NCBI RefSeq assembly: GCF_002878395.1
Contig: NC_061118.1
Span: 127,864,776-127,928,775, forward strand
Direction: 5' to 3'
DNA length: 64,000 nucleotides
From: Capsicum annuum
Taxonomy: Eukaryota > Streptophyta > Magnoliopsida > Solanales > Solanaceae
Below, piece by piece: positions 1 through 9,975 of the stretch; the first letter of the stretch is position 1, and each line of letters begins with the position of its first letter. The translations under genes and the position numbers were made by a program. The notes below the pieces were generated by a model. It was not told where the DNA came from. It saw only the letters and a list, made by a program, of their open reading frames with translations, and did not search any database.

Positions 1-38
1 TGAATACGAGCTGTGTTCATGTAACTGAAATGTAAAGC

Positions 39-2750
39 TGTAATACCCGGCATGTTTCTAAGCTAGGAAGTGAATAAGTATTCCTACGTATGAAATCTCC
101 TATCCTGTGATTCATACTTGAGTACATAACTTACAATGAATATCCTAGTGGTATTATAGCTTATGATGCATTAAGCATGTTCATATGAGTCACTTAAGGC
201 AACACAAGCTAAGAGTTTTTTAATCCATCAAGTTTTAGTGTTTGATTTTGCAAGGGACATCTTTGAACGAGTATAACTTGATGTTAATATGGTATTTTAT
301 CTGATTTAGACCCACCAAATTATAGAAAATCGAATTAGTTTTCCAACGATACCAATTTTGCCTTAATCCAATACCCGAACGAAAAGTTATGCCCATTTTC
401 ATGAGAGACAGTAAGCATAGGCGATTGGTTAGGCCCCGCCCAACCCAAGCATAGGCGATTGGTTAGGCGCCGCCCAACCCAAGAATAGGCGATCACTTGG
501 GCGCCGCCTAAGTGAACTAGGTGTCAAAAACACTCCGTTTTGAGTTATTTTAAAGGTAATTAAGTCTTTAAATACTCCTTACACGTCCCTAAACTTAACC
601 CTACGAAATATATAGCTTCTAAACATACTGCAACCCTATTTTCATCTCAAAGCTCATCATCCAAGAGCACTAAAGGAGAAAAAACAACTAGGGCTGCATA
701 ATTAAGCTTGAAGATCTGATTTCAAGGAAATTCCTCTGTCAATCATCAAGAATCTTCCTTCTAAGGTATGCATAGTGTTCATCCACAAATTCCTTTCATT
801 CGTGGAGTTCAAGAATCAATCTTTAAAATACAAAAGCTTGGTTGATTTTGGTGATATGATCATACCCATGTTTATGCTTGTTTGTTTTTCCTCTTTTTCA
901 TTATAAAGTATGATTGCAATATTATTGGGTGTTGATGATCATGTTGTTGATATTGGGTGATTCCCAAGTTGGAATCTTTATATGTTTTTATGAATTCATG
1001 ATATCATATGATTTGGAAACATGTAAGTTTGGTTGTTCATGATGTATAATTTGGTGATTTCACCTATGCTTAAGATGTGCATGTAAGGTGTTTGATAAAA
1101 TACCTAAGAAACTAGAAATCATGCAATATAGCTAAATTGTGACTAAGTGAAGGATTTATGATATGCCCTTACATTCGAATGACTTCTGTGTTATTAATGT
1201 GCCTTGTAAATGTTGTTGGAATACTCATGAACTATTCTTATGAGATTATGCTATGTTTACTTGTAAATCCTACTTATGACCAAGATGTATGATAACCATG
1301 CAATCCACATGAACTTCCATGCTATTGGTATGTGCTGCCAATATGATTATGCAATAAACATGATATTAAGATTGTGAAAGTACTTCCATGTGATATGAAA
1401 TCCTTTCCCTGCAATACATTATTGATAACCATGCTTAGTATGAGATCCCTACTTATGATATTATAAGTTATGGACTCTACTCTTATGAAAAAGTCAGTTA
1501 TGTGTGTCATGTTTCACGATATCCGAACTCAAGCTATGATTCCATAGACTTCAGTCAGTCATGTGACTCAAGAAAACCTCATGATCTTAGTCAGTTGTCA
1601 GATATCAGTAACATTTCGCCAGTCAACAGATCCAGTAAGATTAAGTCATGCACAGTCAGTTATTCATGTCCAGTCCCTCCAGATGGGAGTAGAGGTTAGC
1701 ATCGAGTGAACCCAAGGATGGGAACTCACCTGTCAATTCAGGGTGTGATTCTTAGTAGTAATCCTTATGCTCCAGAACTACGTAGCCAGCGTAGGTTGAG
1801 ACATCTTAACCCGTTAGATTAGGATTGATGAGGTGTCTTAACCCATTAGTTTAAGGTTCCCACCATTCTCATTGAGTACCCGCCAGATAAGGGTCACTCA
1901 TAGGCTGTCCTTACCCGTGGCACGGTATTAATACCCCTCTAGTTGGGGCAGAGATTGGACCCCAGCTTAGCCATAACGGGATACATAGGGCATGTCGGTT
2001 AAACCCTACTTCCCACAGTTTTAGTATCAATCTCAGTAAAAAAACTTAGGTTATTCTTCAGATTTCAGTATATACAGGACTGTCAGATACAGTCGTCCAT
2101 GTTATCAGTTTCAGTATTAGTCATGACAGTTATCAGTAAACCATGTATTAGCTTACAGGTCAAGCTATTACGCATTCATGGTCCCAGTTTCTATGTATGT
2201 GTTTGCACTCCCACGTTCATATTAGTCAGTCAGTGTTGTTCATGCATGAAAACCTTTATTTTCAGCTACCTTCCTCGTATACTCAGTACTTCAGTTGTAC
2301 TAACGCATTTACGCTATGGTGCTTTCTTTTCATGTTACACCATAGGTTCCGAGACACGAGCTCCAGTCTAGCAGTAGTGATAGATTCCAGTCGTACAGAC
2401 ACAGTGAGTCCTCATTGATTCGAGGATAATATAATTTGATACATTTATTTATATCTTTAGTTCAGTTTTATGGAGTTAGTTGGAGACATGTTCCATCAAC
2501 TCCTTATTCAGATAGTTTAGAGGCTTTCAGATTTATATTCAGATTTACATTCAGATTGATTTGTTTTGGGTATTTTCACCCACATAGTTTTATTCAGTTG
2601 AACCTTATGGCCTTACAGTTCTATGTTTTCCACATTATTATATAATGATTTGCAGTATACAGGCACAGATATCATTCATGGGTTAGCTTATGGTCCCTCG
2701 GGGTCATGAGCACCGTGTAGCATTTCAGTTCAACAAATCGGGGTGTTACA
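39..2750 (+). repeat. 5' LTR of element 1 (2.7 kb)
   Basis: Starts TGTAATACCC and ends GGGTGTTACA, directly followed by the primer binding site. It matches 7797-9975 over about 2.2 kb. A TATA-like stretch (tctttaaatac) lies near 570. Compared with the 3' LTR it has one extra 34-bp GC-rich unit near 415-482 and lacks about 72 bp near 1510. The last ~560 bp have no counterpart in the truncated 3' LTR. Bases 1-38 before it hold nothing I can assign. Confidence 0.92.
415..510 (+). repeat. 34-bp GC-rich tandem repeat with palindromic cores
   Basis: Units at 415-448, 449-482 and a diverged third from 483 share gcataggcgattggttagg and a GCCGCCCAACCC half. The third contains CACTTGGGCGCCGCCTAAGTG-like dyad symmetry that could fold into a hairpin. 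The 3' LTR has only two units (8171-8235), so copy number changed after insertion. The GC-rich block stands out in an AT-rich LTR. Confidence 0.75.
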
Positions 2751-2754
2751 AACT

Positions 2755-2767
2755 TGGTATCATAGCC
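2755..2767 (+). other. Primer binding site (initiator tRNA-Met)
   Basis: tggtatcatagcc lies 4 nt after the LTR end. It differs at one base from the plant tRNA-iMet complement TGGTATCAGAGCC. Minus-strand DNA synthesis would have started here. Confidence 0.88.
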
Positions 2768-2969
2768 TAAGGTTAAATAGAGTCCTAGGAAGTCTGAAAG
2801 CCGCATCTAGTAGAGTCTTGTACATGGGTGTATTGCGTACCACATTTATGTGTGGGAGGCTATAAGATATTTTAGGAACAGTCCCCTTTCTTCATTATTC
2901 ATGTCATGCTAGTGAGCATAATCACAAGTTAAACTCTCAGTCTAATCCATTCTTCTCTTATTCCAGACC

Positions 2970-4017
2970 ATGGCCCGAAAGAGAAAAAACCATCCAGCTC
3001 CTCAGCCCGAAGATCCTTTGGGCGAACATATTTCTCATGCAGATTTAGAGTCGTATTTACCACACTTGCTCAGTCTATGGCTGCACAGAATGAACGGCCA
3101 CCAGTCATTCCAACCAATCCAGTGGCCACTCCTAAAGCAGCTAGGGTTTGGGACTTTGCCCGAATGAACCCTCTATCTTACCATGGGTCTAAGTCTGATG
3201 AGGACCCTCAAGAGTTCGTTGACCAAGTCCAGAAGGTCATTGACATCATGGGTGTTACTTATATTGAGAATTCTGAGTTAGCTACCTACCAGTTACAGGA
3301 TGTTGCTCATGATTGGTACAAACAGTGGAAGTTTAAGAGGTTAGATGATACAGTCCCTATCGAGTGGGAGGAATTTTTCATGGCCTTCTAAGACAGATTC
3401 TTTCCCCAAGAGCTGAGGGAAGCCAAAGTTCTTGAGTTCATCAACCTCAGGCAAGGGAATATGATGGTTAGAGAGTATTCTCTTAGATTTACTCAGCTAG
3501 CTAGGTATGCTCCTCATGTGGTTCTAGATAATAGAGCTAAGATGAGCAAGTTTGTGTCAGGGGTCAACGATAGCATGGTAAATAAGTGTAGGTCTACGAT
3601 GCTGATCGGTGATATGACCTTAGCTAGACTCATGACCTATTCCCTGCAAGTAGAAGAGCAGAAGCTTAAGACTAGGGAGAGGCAGAACAAGAGAGCAAGG
3701 TCAGGTAATTTCAACTTTCCTCACCCCAAGTCAGATGGAGGAAACCATTCATAGTTTAGCTCCAAGTCAGCTGTTCCAGCTCCTTCCTTTGCCAGCGCTC
3801 CAGTGCCGAAGTTCAGAGATGGCAATAGAAACAAAGCGCCAGGCTCTAAATCTCAGGGTAGTGTTAGCAGTGCCCGAATGAATCCCCTTTGTCTGACTTG
3901 TGGTAAGAACCACAAGGGCAATTGCAGAGCTGGTGTGATGTCTATTTTGGTTGTGGCAAGCCAAGCCACAAGATTAGAGAGTGTCTGCAGTCAAGTCTTC
4001 AGGGTCAGCAAAATTAT
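2970..4017 (+). pseudogene. gag: gag (capsid/nucleocapsid) remnant of element 1
   Basis: The start is the ATG at 2970 (MARKRKNHPAPQPEDP), typical of a chromovirus gag N-terminus. The frame shifts near 3070-3170, continues in the frame opened at 3077, meets a stop near 3390, and resumes with LREAKVLEFINLRQGN and MMVREYSLRFTQLARYAP, the conserved capsid core. Another stop lies near 3754. The zinc knuckle near 3940-3985 reads [14 protein letters not shown], so the first Cys of CX2CX4HX4C is Tyr. A frameshift near 3920 moves the knuckle into the protease frame. The product would have packaged the element RNA; this copy cannot make an intact Gag. Confidence 0.9.
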
Positions 4018-5400
4018 TCTACAGCTCAGTCCAGTAGCCCGAACCAGCAGGGTACCATTTCCAGTGCTACCAGTGGGCAACGCCCAAATAGACTCTATGC
4101 TCTTCAGTCCCGACAGGATCAGGAAAATTCTCCTGATGTCGTTACTGGTATGTTACATATTTTCCATGTTCCTGTTTATGCTTTGCTAGACCCAGGTGCA
4201 TCTTTGTCTTTTGTTACTTCATACATAGCAGGCGATTTTGGAATCAATCCCAAAGTCCTAGCAAAGCCCTTCTCAGTCTCTACCCTAGTGGGTAAAACCA
4301 TCATAGCCCGGCGAGTATACAGGAACTACCCGGTTATGATATCTCAGAAATCCACATCAGCAAATTTAGTGGAGTTAGAGATGACTGATTTTGATATCAT
4401 TCTCGGCATGGATTGGCTTCATTCCTACTATGCCACAGTCGACTGCAGAAATAAGATAGTTCAGTTTCAGTTCCCAAATGAGCCCATCCTAGAGTGGAAG
4501 GGTAGCATTTCAGCATTTAGGGGTCAACTTGTTTCCTACCTTCGGGCAAGGAAAATGATTTCTAAAGGGTGTGTGTATCATCTCATTAATGTTAAAGATT
4601 CTAGTTCTGAATATCCCAGCCTCAAAACAGTCCCTGTTGTTAATGAATACTCAGTTGTCTTTCTCGAAGATCTTCCAGGTATTATTCCCAAAAGAGAAAT
4701 AGACTTCGGCATAGACCTTCTTTCAAATACTCAACCTATTTCTACTCTGCCATACAGAATGGCACCAGCAGAACTCAAGGAACTGAAAGATCAATTGAAG
4801 GATCTCTTAGATAAAGGATTCATCAGACCCAGCGTTTCACAATGGGGTGCGCCAGTATTATTCGTGCACAAGAAAGATGGTTCTCTCAGGCTGTGTATTG
4901 ATTATCATCAACTCAACAAGGTCACGGTCAAGAACATATATCCTCTTCCTAGGATTGAAGATCTATTCGACCAACTTCAGGGTGCCAGTTACTTCTCCAA
5001 GATAGACCTTAGATCAGGCTATCATCAGCTTAGAGTTAGAGAATGTGACATTCCGAAGATAGCTTTTCGTACTCAATATGGTCACTTAGAATTTTTAGTC
5101 ATGTCATTTGGTCTTACCAATTCCCCTGCAGCTTTTATGGACTTGATGAACCGAGTGTTCAAGCAGTACTTAGACATGTTTGTCATAGTCTTTATAGATG
5201 ATATTCTGGTCTATTCTCGCACAGAGCGTGATCATGCAGACTATCTCAATATTATTCTTCAGACTCTCAGGGATCATCAATTATTCTCTAAGTTTAGCAA
5301 GTGCAAATTTTGGCTAAGATCCATAGCATTTCTTGGCCATATTGTTTTCGGTGATGGCATTAGAGTAGATCCTCAAAAAACTGAGGCAGTAAAAAACTAG
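3922..5400 (+). pseudogene. pol: Protease and reverse transcriptase region of element 1
   Basis: The longest open stretch in the window (492 codons). It holds in order the end of the zinc knuckle, an aspartic protease with [12 protein letters not shown] (Asp codon 4189-4191; DPG is common in this plant clade), [11 protein letters not shown] as protease C-terminal motif, and reverse transcriptase with [25 protein letters not shown] and the catalytic FIDD at 5191-5202. The frame ends at a TAG (5398-5400) in the RT-RNaseH connection, after which homology continues in the same element. The ATG at 3922 is incidental: translation would have come from the gag start. Protease would cleave the polyprotein and RT would copy the RNA in cytoplasmic particles. 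Confidence 0.93.
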
Positions 5401-6120
5401 CCCAGACATGTATCTCCATCAGATATTAAGAGTTGCTTGGGTTTGGCTGGCTATTACCGATGGTTTGTCGAGGGATTTTCTTCTATTGCATCTCCCATGT
5501 CCAGATTGACTCAGAAGAAGATTAAGTTTCAGTGGTCAGATTCATACGAGAAGAACTTTCAAGAGTTGAAGACTCGACTCACCTCCGCTCTAGTTCTAGC
5601 TATTCCAGATGGTTCAGACGGTTTTGTAGTCTATTGTGATGCATCCAGACTGGGTTTAGGTTGTGTCCTCATGCAGCATGGTAAGGTCATAGTCTACGCC
5701 TCCAGATAGTTAAAGCCACATAAGAAGAATTATCCTACTCATGATCTTGAGTTAGCAGCGGTAGTTTTTGCTTTGACGATTTGGAGGCATTATCTCTATG
5801 GAGTTTATGTAGATGTCTTCACAGACTATACAAGCCTCCAGTATGTCTTTTCCCAGAAATATCTCAATCTTCGCTAGAGAAGGTGGTTAGAGCTCTTGAA
5901 GGATTACGACATGAGTGTTCTTTATCAATCGGGCAAGGCCAATATTATGGCCGACGCTCTCAGTCGACTCTCCATAGGTAGTATTTCTCACGTTGAGGAT
6001 GGTAAAAAAAAGATGGCTTAGGAGATCCATCATCTTGCCAGACTAGGAGTTCGCTTAGTCGATTCTTCAGAGGGTGGTGTATGTGTTCATAGTAGTTCAG
6101 AGTCATCTCTAGTTTCCGAG
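5401..6120 (+). pseudogene. RT connection and RNase H region of element 1
   Basis: Continues from the RT stop with SCLGLAGYYRWFVEGFSSIA (RT connection) and then a plant Gypsy RNase [18 protein letters not shown] around 5630-5680 carries the first catalytic Asp, and a [19 protein letters not shown] segment follows near 5740-5800. Stops interrupt at 5707-5709, near 5876 and near 6018. ANIMADALSRLS (near 5940-5970) is the conserved end of RNase H. The enzyme would degrade the RNA strand of the hybrid. It is not expressible here. Confidence 0.9.
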
Positions 6121-7533
6121 GTGAAAGAGAAACAAGAAAAGGATCCTAGCCTTGTCAAGCTCAAAGAGTCAGTTCAGAATCACAAAGTCGAGGTTTTCTC
6201 CCAAGGGGGAGATGGTGTTCTTCATTGTCAGGGTCGTCTATGTTTTCCAGGTATAGATAAATTGATGCAGCAAATACTTGCAGAAAAGCATGGTGCGCGA
6301 TACTCTATTCATCCAGGGGCCACTAAGATGTACCGCGACATGCAGGAGATCTATTGGTGGAGTGGGATGAAGAGAGATGTTGCAGAGTTTATGGGTCAGC
6401 AGGTTAAGATAGAGCATTAGAAACCTAGTGGTTCCATGCAAGAGTTCACCATTCCTACTTGGAAGTAGGAAGAAGTTAACATTGACTTCATGATGGGTTT
6501 GTCTAGAACTTGTCATCAACATGATTCAGTCTGGGTCATTCTAGATAGAATGACCAAGTCAGCTCATTTCCTTTCTGTTCGTACTTCTTATTCCGCCGAG
6601 GATTATGCCAAACTCTATATCAGGGAGTTAGTCAGATTACATGGTGTTCTACTATCTATCATCTCAGACAGAGGTACCTAGTTCACTTCTCACTTTTGGA
6701 AAGCATTCCAAAAGGGTCTCGGTACCCAAGTCTATCTCAGCACAGCATTTCATCCTCAGACAAATGGTCAAGCAGGGAGGACCATTCAGAATCTTGAAGA
6801 TATTCTAAGGGTGTGTGCAATTGACTTCAAGGAAAGTTGTGATGACCACTTGCCTTTGATTGAGTTTGCATACAACAATAGCTATCATTCTAGTATTCAG
6901 ATGGCTCCATTCAAAGCTCTCTATGGTAGGAGATGTAGATCTCCGATTGGTTGGTTTGAAGTTAATGAGGCCTCAATCATAGGTCCTGACTTAGTATTCG
7001 ACACCTTAGAGAAAGTTTGGTTGATCAAAAAGAGACTCTGGGCTGCTCAAAGCCGACAGAAGTCCTATGCAGATGTTCGTAGAAAGGATCTCGAGTTTGA
7101 GGTCAATGACTATCTCTATCTTAAGATCTCTCCCATGAAGGGAGCGAAGAGTTTCGGCAAGAAAGGGAAACTCAGTCCCCGGTATGTCGGTCCCTTCAGA
7201 ATTCTTCGTCGCTTCGGCAAGGTAGCTTATGAGCTTAAGTTGCCTTCAGATCTAGCCTCAGTCTATCCAGTCTTCCATGTCTCTTTGCTAAAACAGTGCA
7301 TAGGTGACACAGTAGTTGTTTTCCCTATACAAAGCATCGACATTCAAAAAAGCCTCTCTTATGAAGAGATTCCAGTCAAAATCTTAGATTATCAGACTCG
7401 TAGATTAAGGAACAAAGAAGTCCCTCTAGTCAAGGTTGTTTGGCGAAATCAGTCTCATGAGGGAGCTACTTGGGAAGCAGAAGCAGATATGCATACCAAG
7501 TATCCTGACCTCTTCCTCACCAATTCACATTAA
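6121..7533 (+). pseudogene. Integrase and chromodomain-like tail of element 1
   Basis: Contains KLKESVQNHKVEVFSQGGDG (integrase N-terminus) and YSIHPGATKMYRDMQEIYWW, the His part of the HHCC zinc finger. The CxxC half is missing: FMGQQVKIEH replaces the usual FVxKCxxCQQVK. The core has the first Asp in NIDFMMG and the second in SDRGT, followed at once by a stop. The third acidic residue is changed: QAGRTIQ is read where QAERTIQ is expected, Gly codon at 6775-6777. The C-terminus has the [13 protein letters not shown] and YPVFHVSLL motifs and a chromodomain-like segment with [17 protein letters not shown], ending at the stop 7531-7533. Stops at about 6418, 6466 and 6679 also kill it. Confidence 0.92.
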
Positions 7534-7796
7534 GCTCAAGGTAACATTTCTCCTTAATATTATTCAGTTTCACATTCATGTTTCCAGTATAAACTTGGTA
7601 TCTATTAACCATTTCATACTCAGTCATGCATTCATGTGTCAATTGTCCGTACATCATATATGCACGAGTTCAGTATTTTAGTATGTCAGTCATGAGATCA
7701 AGTTTCAGTTCTTCATGTTCAGTTCAGGTTCTATTGTCTTGTATCCCTTCTCAGTAAATTCTCATTCGAGGACGAATGTTCCCAAAAGGGAGATAT
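7534..7796 (+). other. 3' untranslated stretch and polypurine tract of element 1
   Basis: About 250 AT-rich bases with no ORF of note, then ATTCGAGGACGAATGTTCCC (a conserved sequence before Tekay-type PPTs) and the purine run aaaagggagatat up to 7796. The 3' LTR starts at 7797. The PPT would prime plus-strand DNA synthesis. Confidence 0.85.
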
Positions 7797-9975
7797 TGTA
7801 ATACCCTGTATGTTTCTAAGCTAGGAAGTGAATAAGTATTCCTACATATGAAATCTCCTATCCTATGATTCATACTTGAGTACATGATTTATAATGAATA
7901 TCCTAGTGATAGGATAGCTTATGATGCATTAAGCATGTTCATATGAGTCACTTAAGGTAATACAAGCTAAGAGTTTTTGAATCCATCAAGTTTTAGTGTT
8001 CCATTTTACAAGGGTCATATTTCAATGAGTATAACTAGATGTTAATATTGTATTTTGGCTAATTTAGACCCACCAAATTAAAAAAAATCGAATTAGCTTT
8101 CCAACGATACCAATTTCGCCTTAATCCAATACCGAGCAAAAAGTTATGCACATTTTCGTGAGAGACAGTAAGCATAGGCGATTGTTTAGGCGCCGCCCAA
8201 CCCAAGCATAGGCGATCACTTGGGCGCCGCCTAAGTGAATTCTAGGTGTCAAAAGCACTCCGTTTTGAGTTATTTTAAAGGTAATTAAGTCTTTAAATAC
8301 TCCTTACACGTCCCTAGACTTAACCCTACGAAATATATAACTTTTAAACATACTGCAACCCTATTTTCATCTCAAAGCTCATCATCCAAGAGCACTAAAG
8401 GAGAAAAACAACTAGGGTTACATAATTAAGCTTGAAGATCCGATTTCAAGGAAATTCCTCCGTCAATCATCAAGGATCTTCCTTCTAAGGTATGCGTAAT
8501 GTTCATCCACGGATTCCTTTCTTCCATGGAGTTCAAGAATCAATCTTTAAAATACAAAAGCTTGGTTGATTGTGGTGCTATGATCATACCCATGTTGATG
8601 CTTATTTGTTTTTCCTCTTTTTCATTATAAAGTATGATTTCTATATTGTTGGTTGTTAATGATCATGTTGTTGATATTGGGTGATTCCTAAGAGGGAATC
8701 TTTATATGTTTTTATAAATTCATGATATCATAAGAGCTGGAAACATGTAAGTTTGGTTGTTCATGATGTATAATTTGGTGATTTCACCTATGCTTAAGAT
8801 GTTCATGTAAGGTGTTTGATAAAATGCCTAAGAAACTAGAAATCATGCAATATAGCTAAATTGTGACTAAGTGAAGGATTCATGATATGCCCTTATGTTC
8901 CAATGACTTCTATGTTGTTAATGTGCCTTGTAAATGTTGTTAGAATACTCATGAACTATTCTTATGAGATTATGCTATGTTTACTTGCAAATCCTACTTA
9001 TGAACAAGATGTATGATAACTATGTAATCCACATGAACTTCCATGCTATTGGTATGTGTTGCCAATATGATTATGCAATGAACATGATATTAAGATTATG
9101 CAAGTACTTCCACGTGATATGAAATCCTTTCCATGCAATACATTGTTGATAACCATGCTTAGTATGATATCCCTACTTATGATATTATAAATTATGGACT
9201 CTACTCTTATGATCAAGTCAGTCATGTGTGTCAGTTTCCTTTCATCGAGTCCTGGGGGTACTTGTAACTGAAAACTATAGCTGTGTGCCTAAATCTATGT
9301 CATGTTTCAGGATATCCGAACTCAAGCTATGATTCCATAGACTTCAGTCAGTCATGTGACTCAGGAAAACCTCATGATATGAGTCAGTTGTCAGATATCA
9401 ATAACATTTCGTTAGTCAACGGAATCCAGTAAGATTAAGTCATGCACAGTCAGTTATTCATGTCCAGTCCCTCCATATGGGAGTAGAGGTTAGCACCGAG
9501 TAAACCCAAGGATGGGAACTCACCCGCCAGTTCAGGGTATGATTCTTAGTAGCAATCTTTATGTTCCAAAACTACGTAGCTAGCGTAGGTTAAGACATCT
9601 TAACCTGTTAGATTAGGGTTGATGAGGTGGCTTAACCCATCAATTTAGGGTTCCCACTGTTCTCATTGAGTACCCGCCAGATAAGGGTCACTCACAGGAT
9701 GTCCTTACCCGTTGCACGGTATTGATACCCCTCCAGTCGGGGCAGAGATTGAACCCCAGCTTAGCCATAATGGGATACATGGGGCATGTCGGTTAAACAC
9801 TACTTCCCACAATTTTAGTATCAGTCTCAGTAAAAGAACTCAGGGCGTTCTTCAAATTTCAGTATATACAGGACTGTCAGATACAGTTGTCCATGTTATC
9901 AGTTTTAGTATCAGTCATGACAGTTATCAATAAGCCATGTATTAGCTTACAGGTCATGCTATCACGTATTCATTG
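7797..9975 (+). repeat. 3' LTR of element 1, truncated
   Basis: Starts TGTAATACCC right after the PPT and follows the 5' LTR to about position 2186 of that LTR, then stops matching near 9975. About 560 bp of the 3' end are missing. It retains about 72 bp (from about 9232) that the 5' LTR lacks and has one fewer 34-bp unit. The truncation joins another LTR fragment. Confidence 0.88.

Larger units (their letters stand above)
39..9975 (+). mobile_element. Ty3/Gypsy chromovirus (Tekay/Del-like), decayed, element 1
   Basis: Seen directly: long direct repeats at 39-2750 and 7797-9975, a tRNA-Met-type primer binding site, gag-PR-RT-RNaseH-INT-chromodomain order, and a polypurine tract just before the 3' LTR. 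LTR ends are TGTAATACCC and GGGTGTTACA, which are near-perfect inverted repeats. The order RT before integrase defines Ty3/Gypsy, and the C-terminal ATWEAEADM segment is the chromodomain-like tail of plant chromoviruses. The coding region is cut by several stops and frameshifts, so the copy is dead. By eye about 12 mismatches separate the first ~165 bp of the two LTRs, which suggests an insertion that is not recent. The 3' LTR is truncated, so no target duplication can be read. Confidence 0.93.

Noticed and set aside
1..38. Resemblance of cttgtaactgaaa-type sequence before the 5' LTR to LTR sequence near 9270
   Set aside because: The match is short and imperfect; it may be chance.
3767..3964. 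Minus-strand ORF across gag of element 1 (also 6238-6522, 61959-62246 and 62933-63205)
   Set aside because: They are shadows of the sense-strand polyprotein frames.
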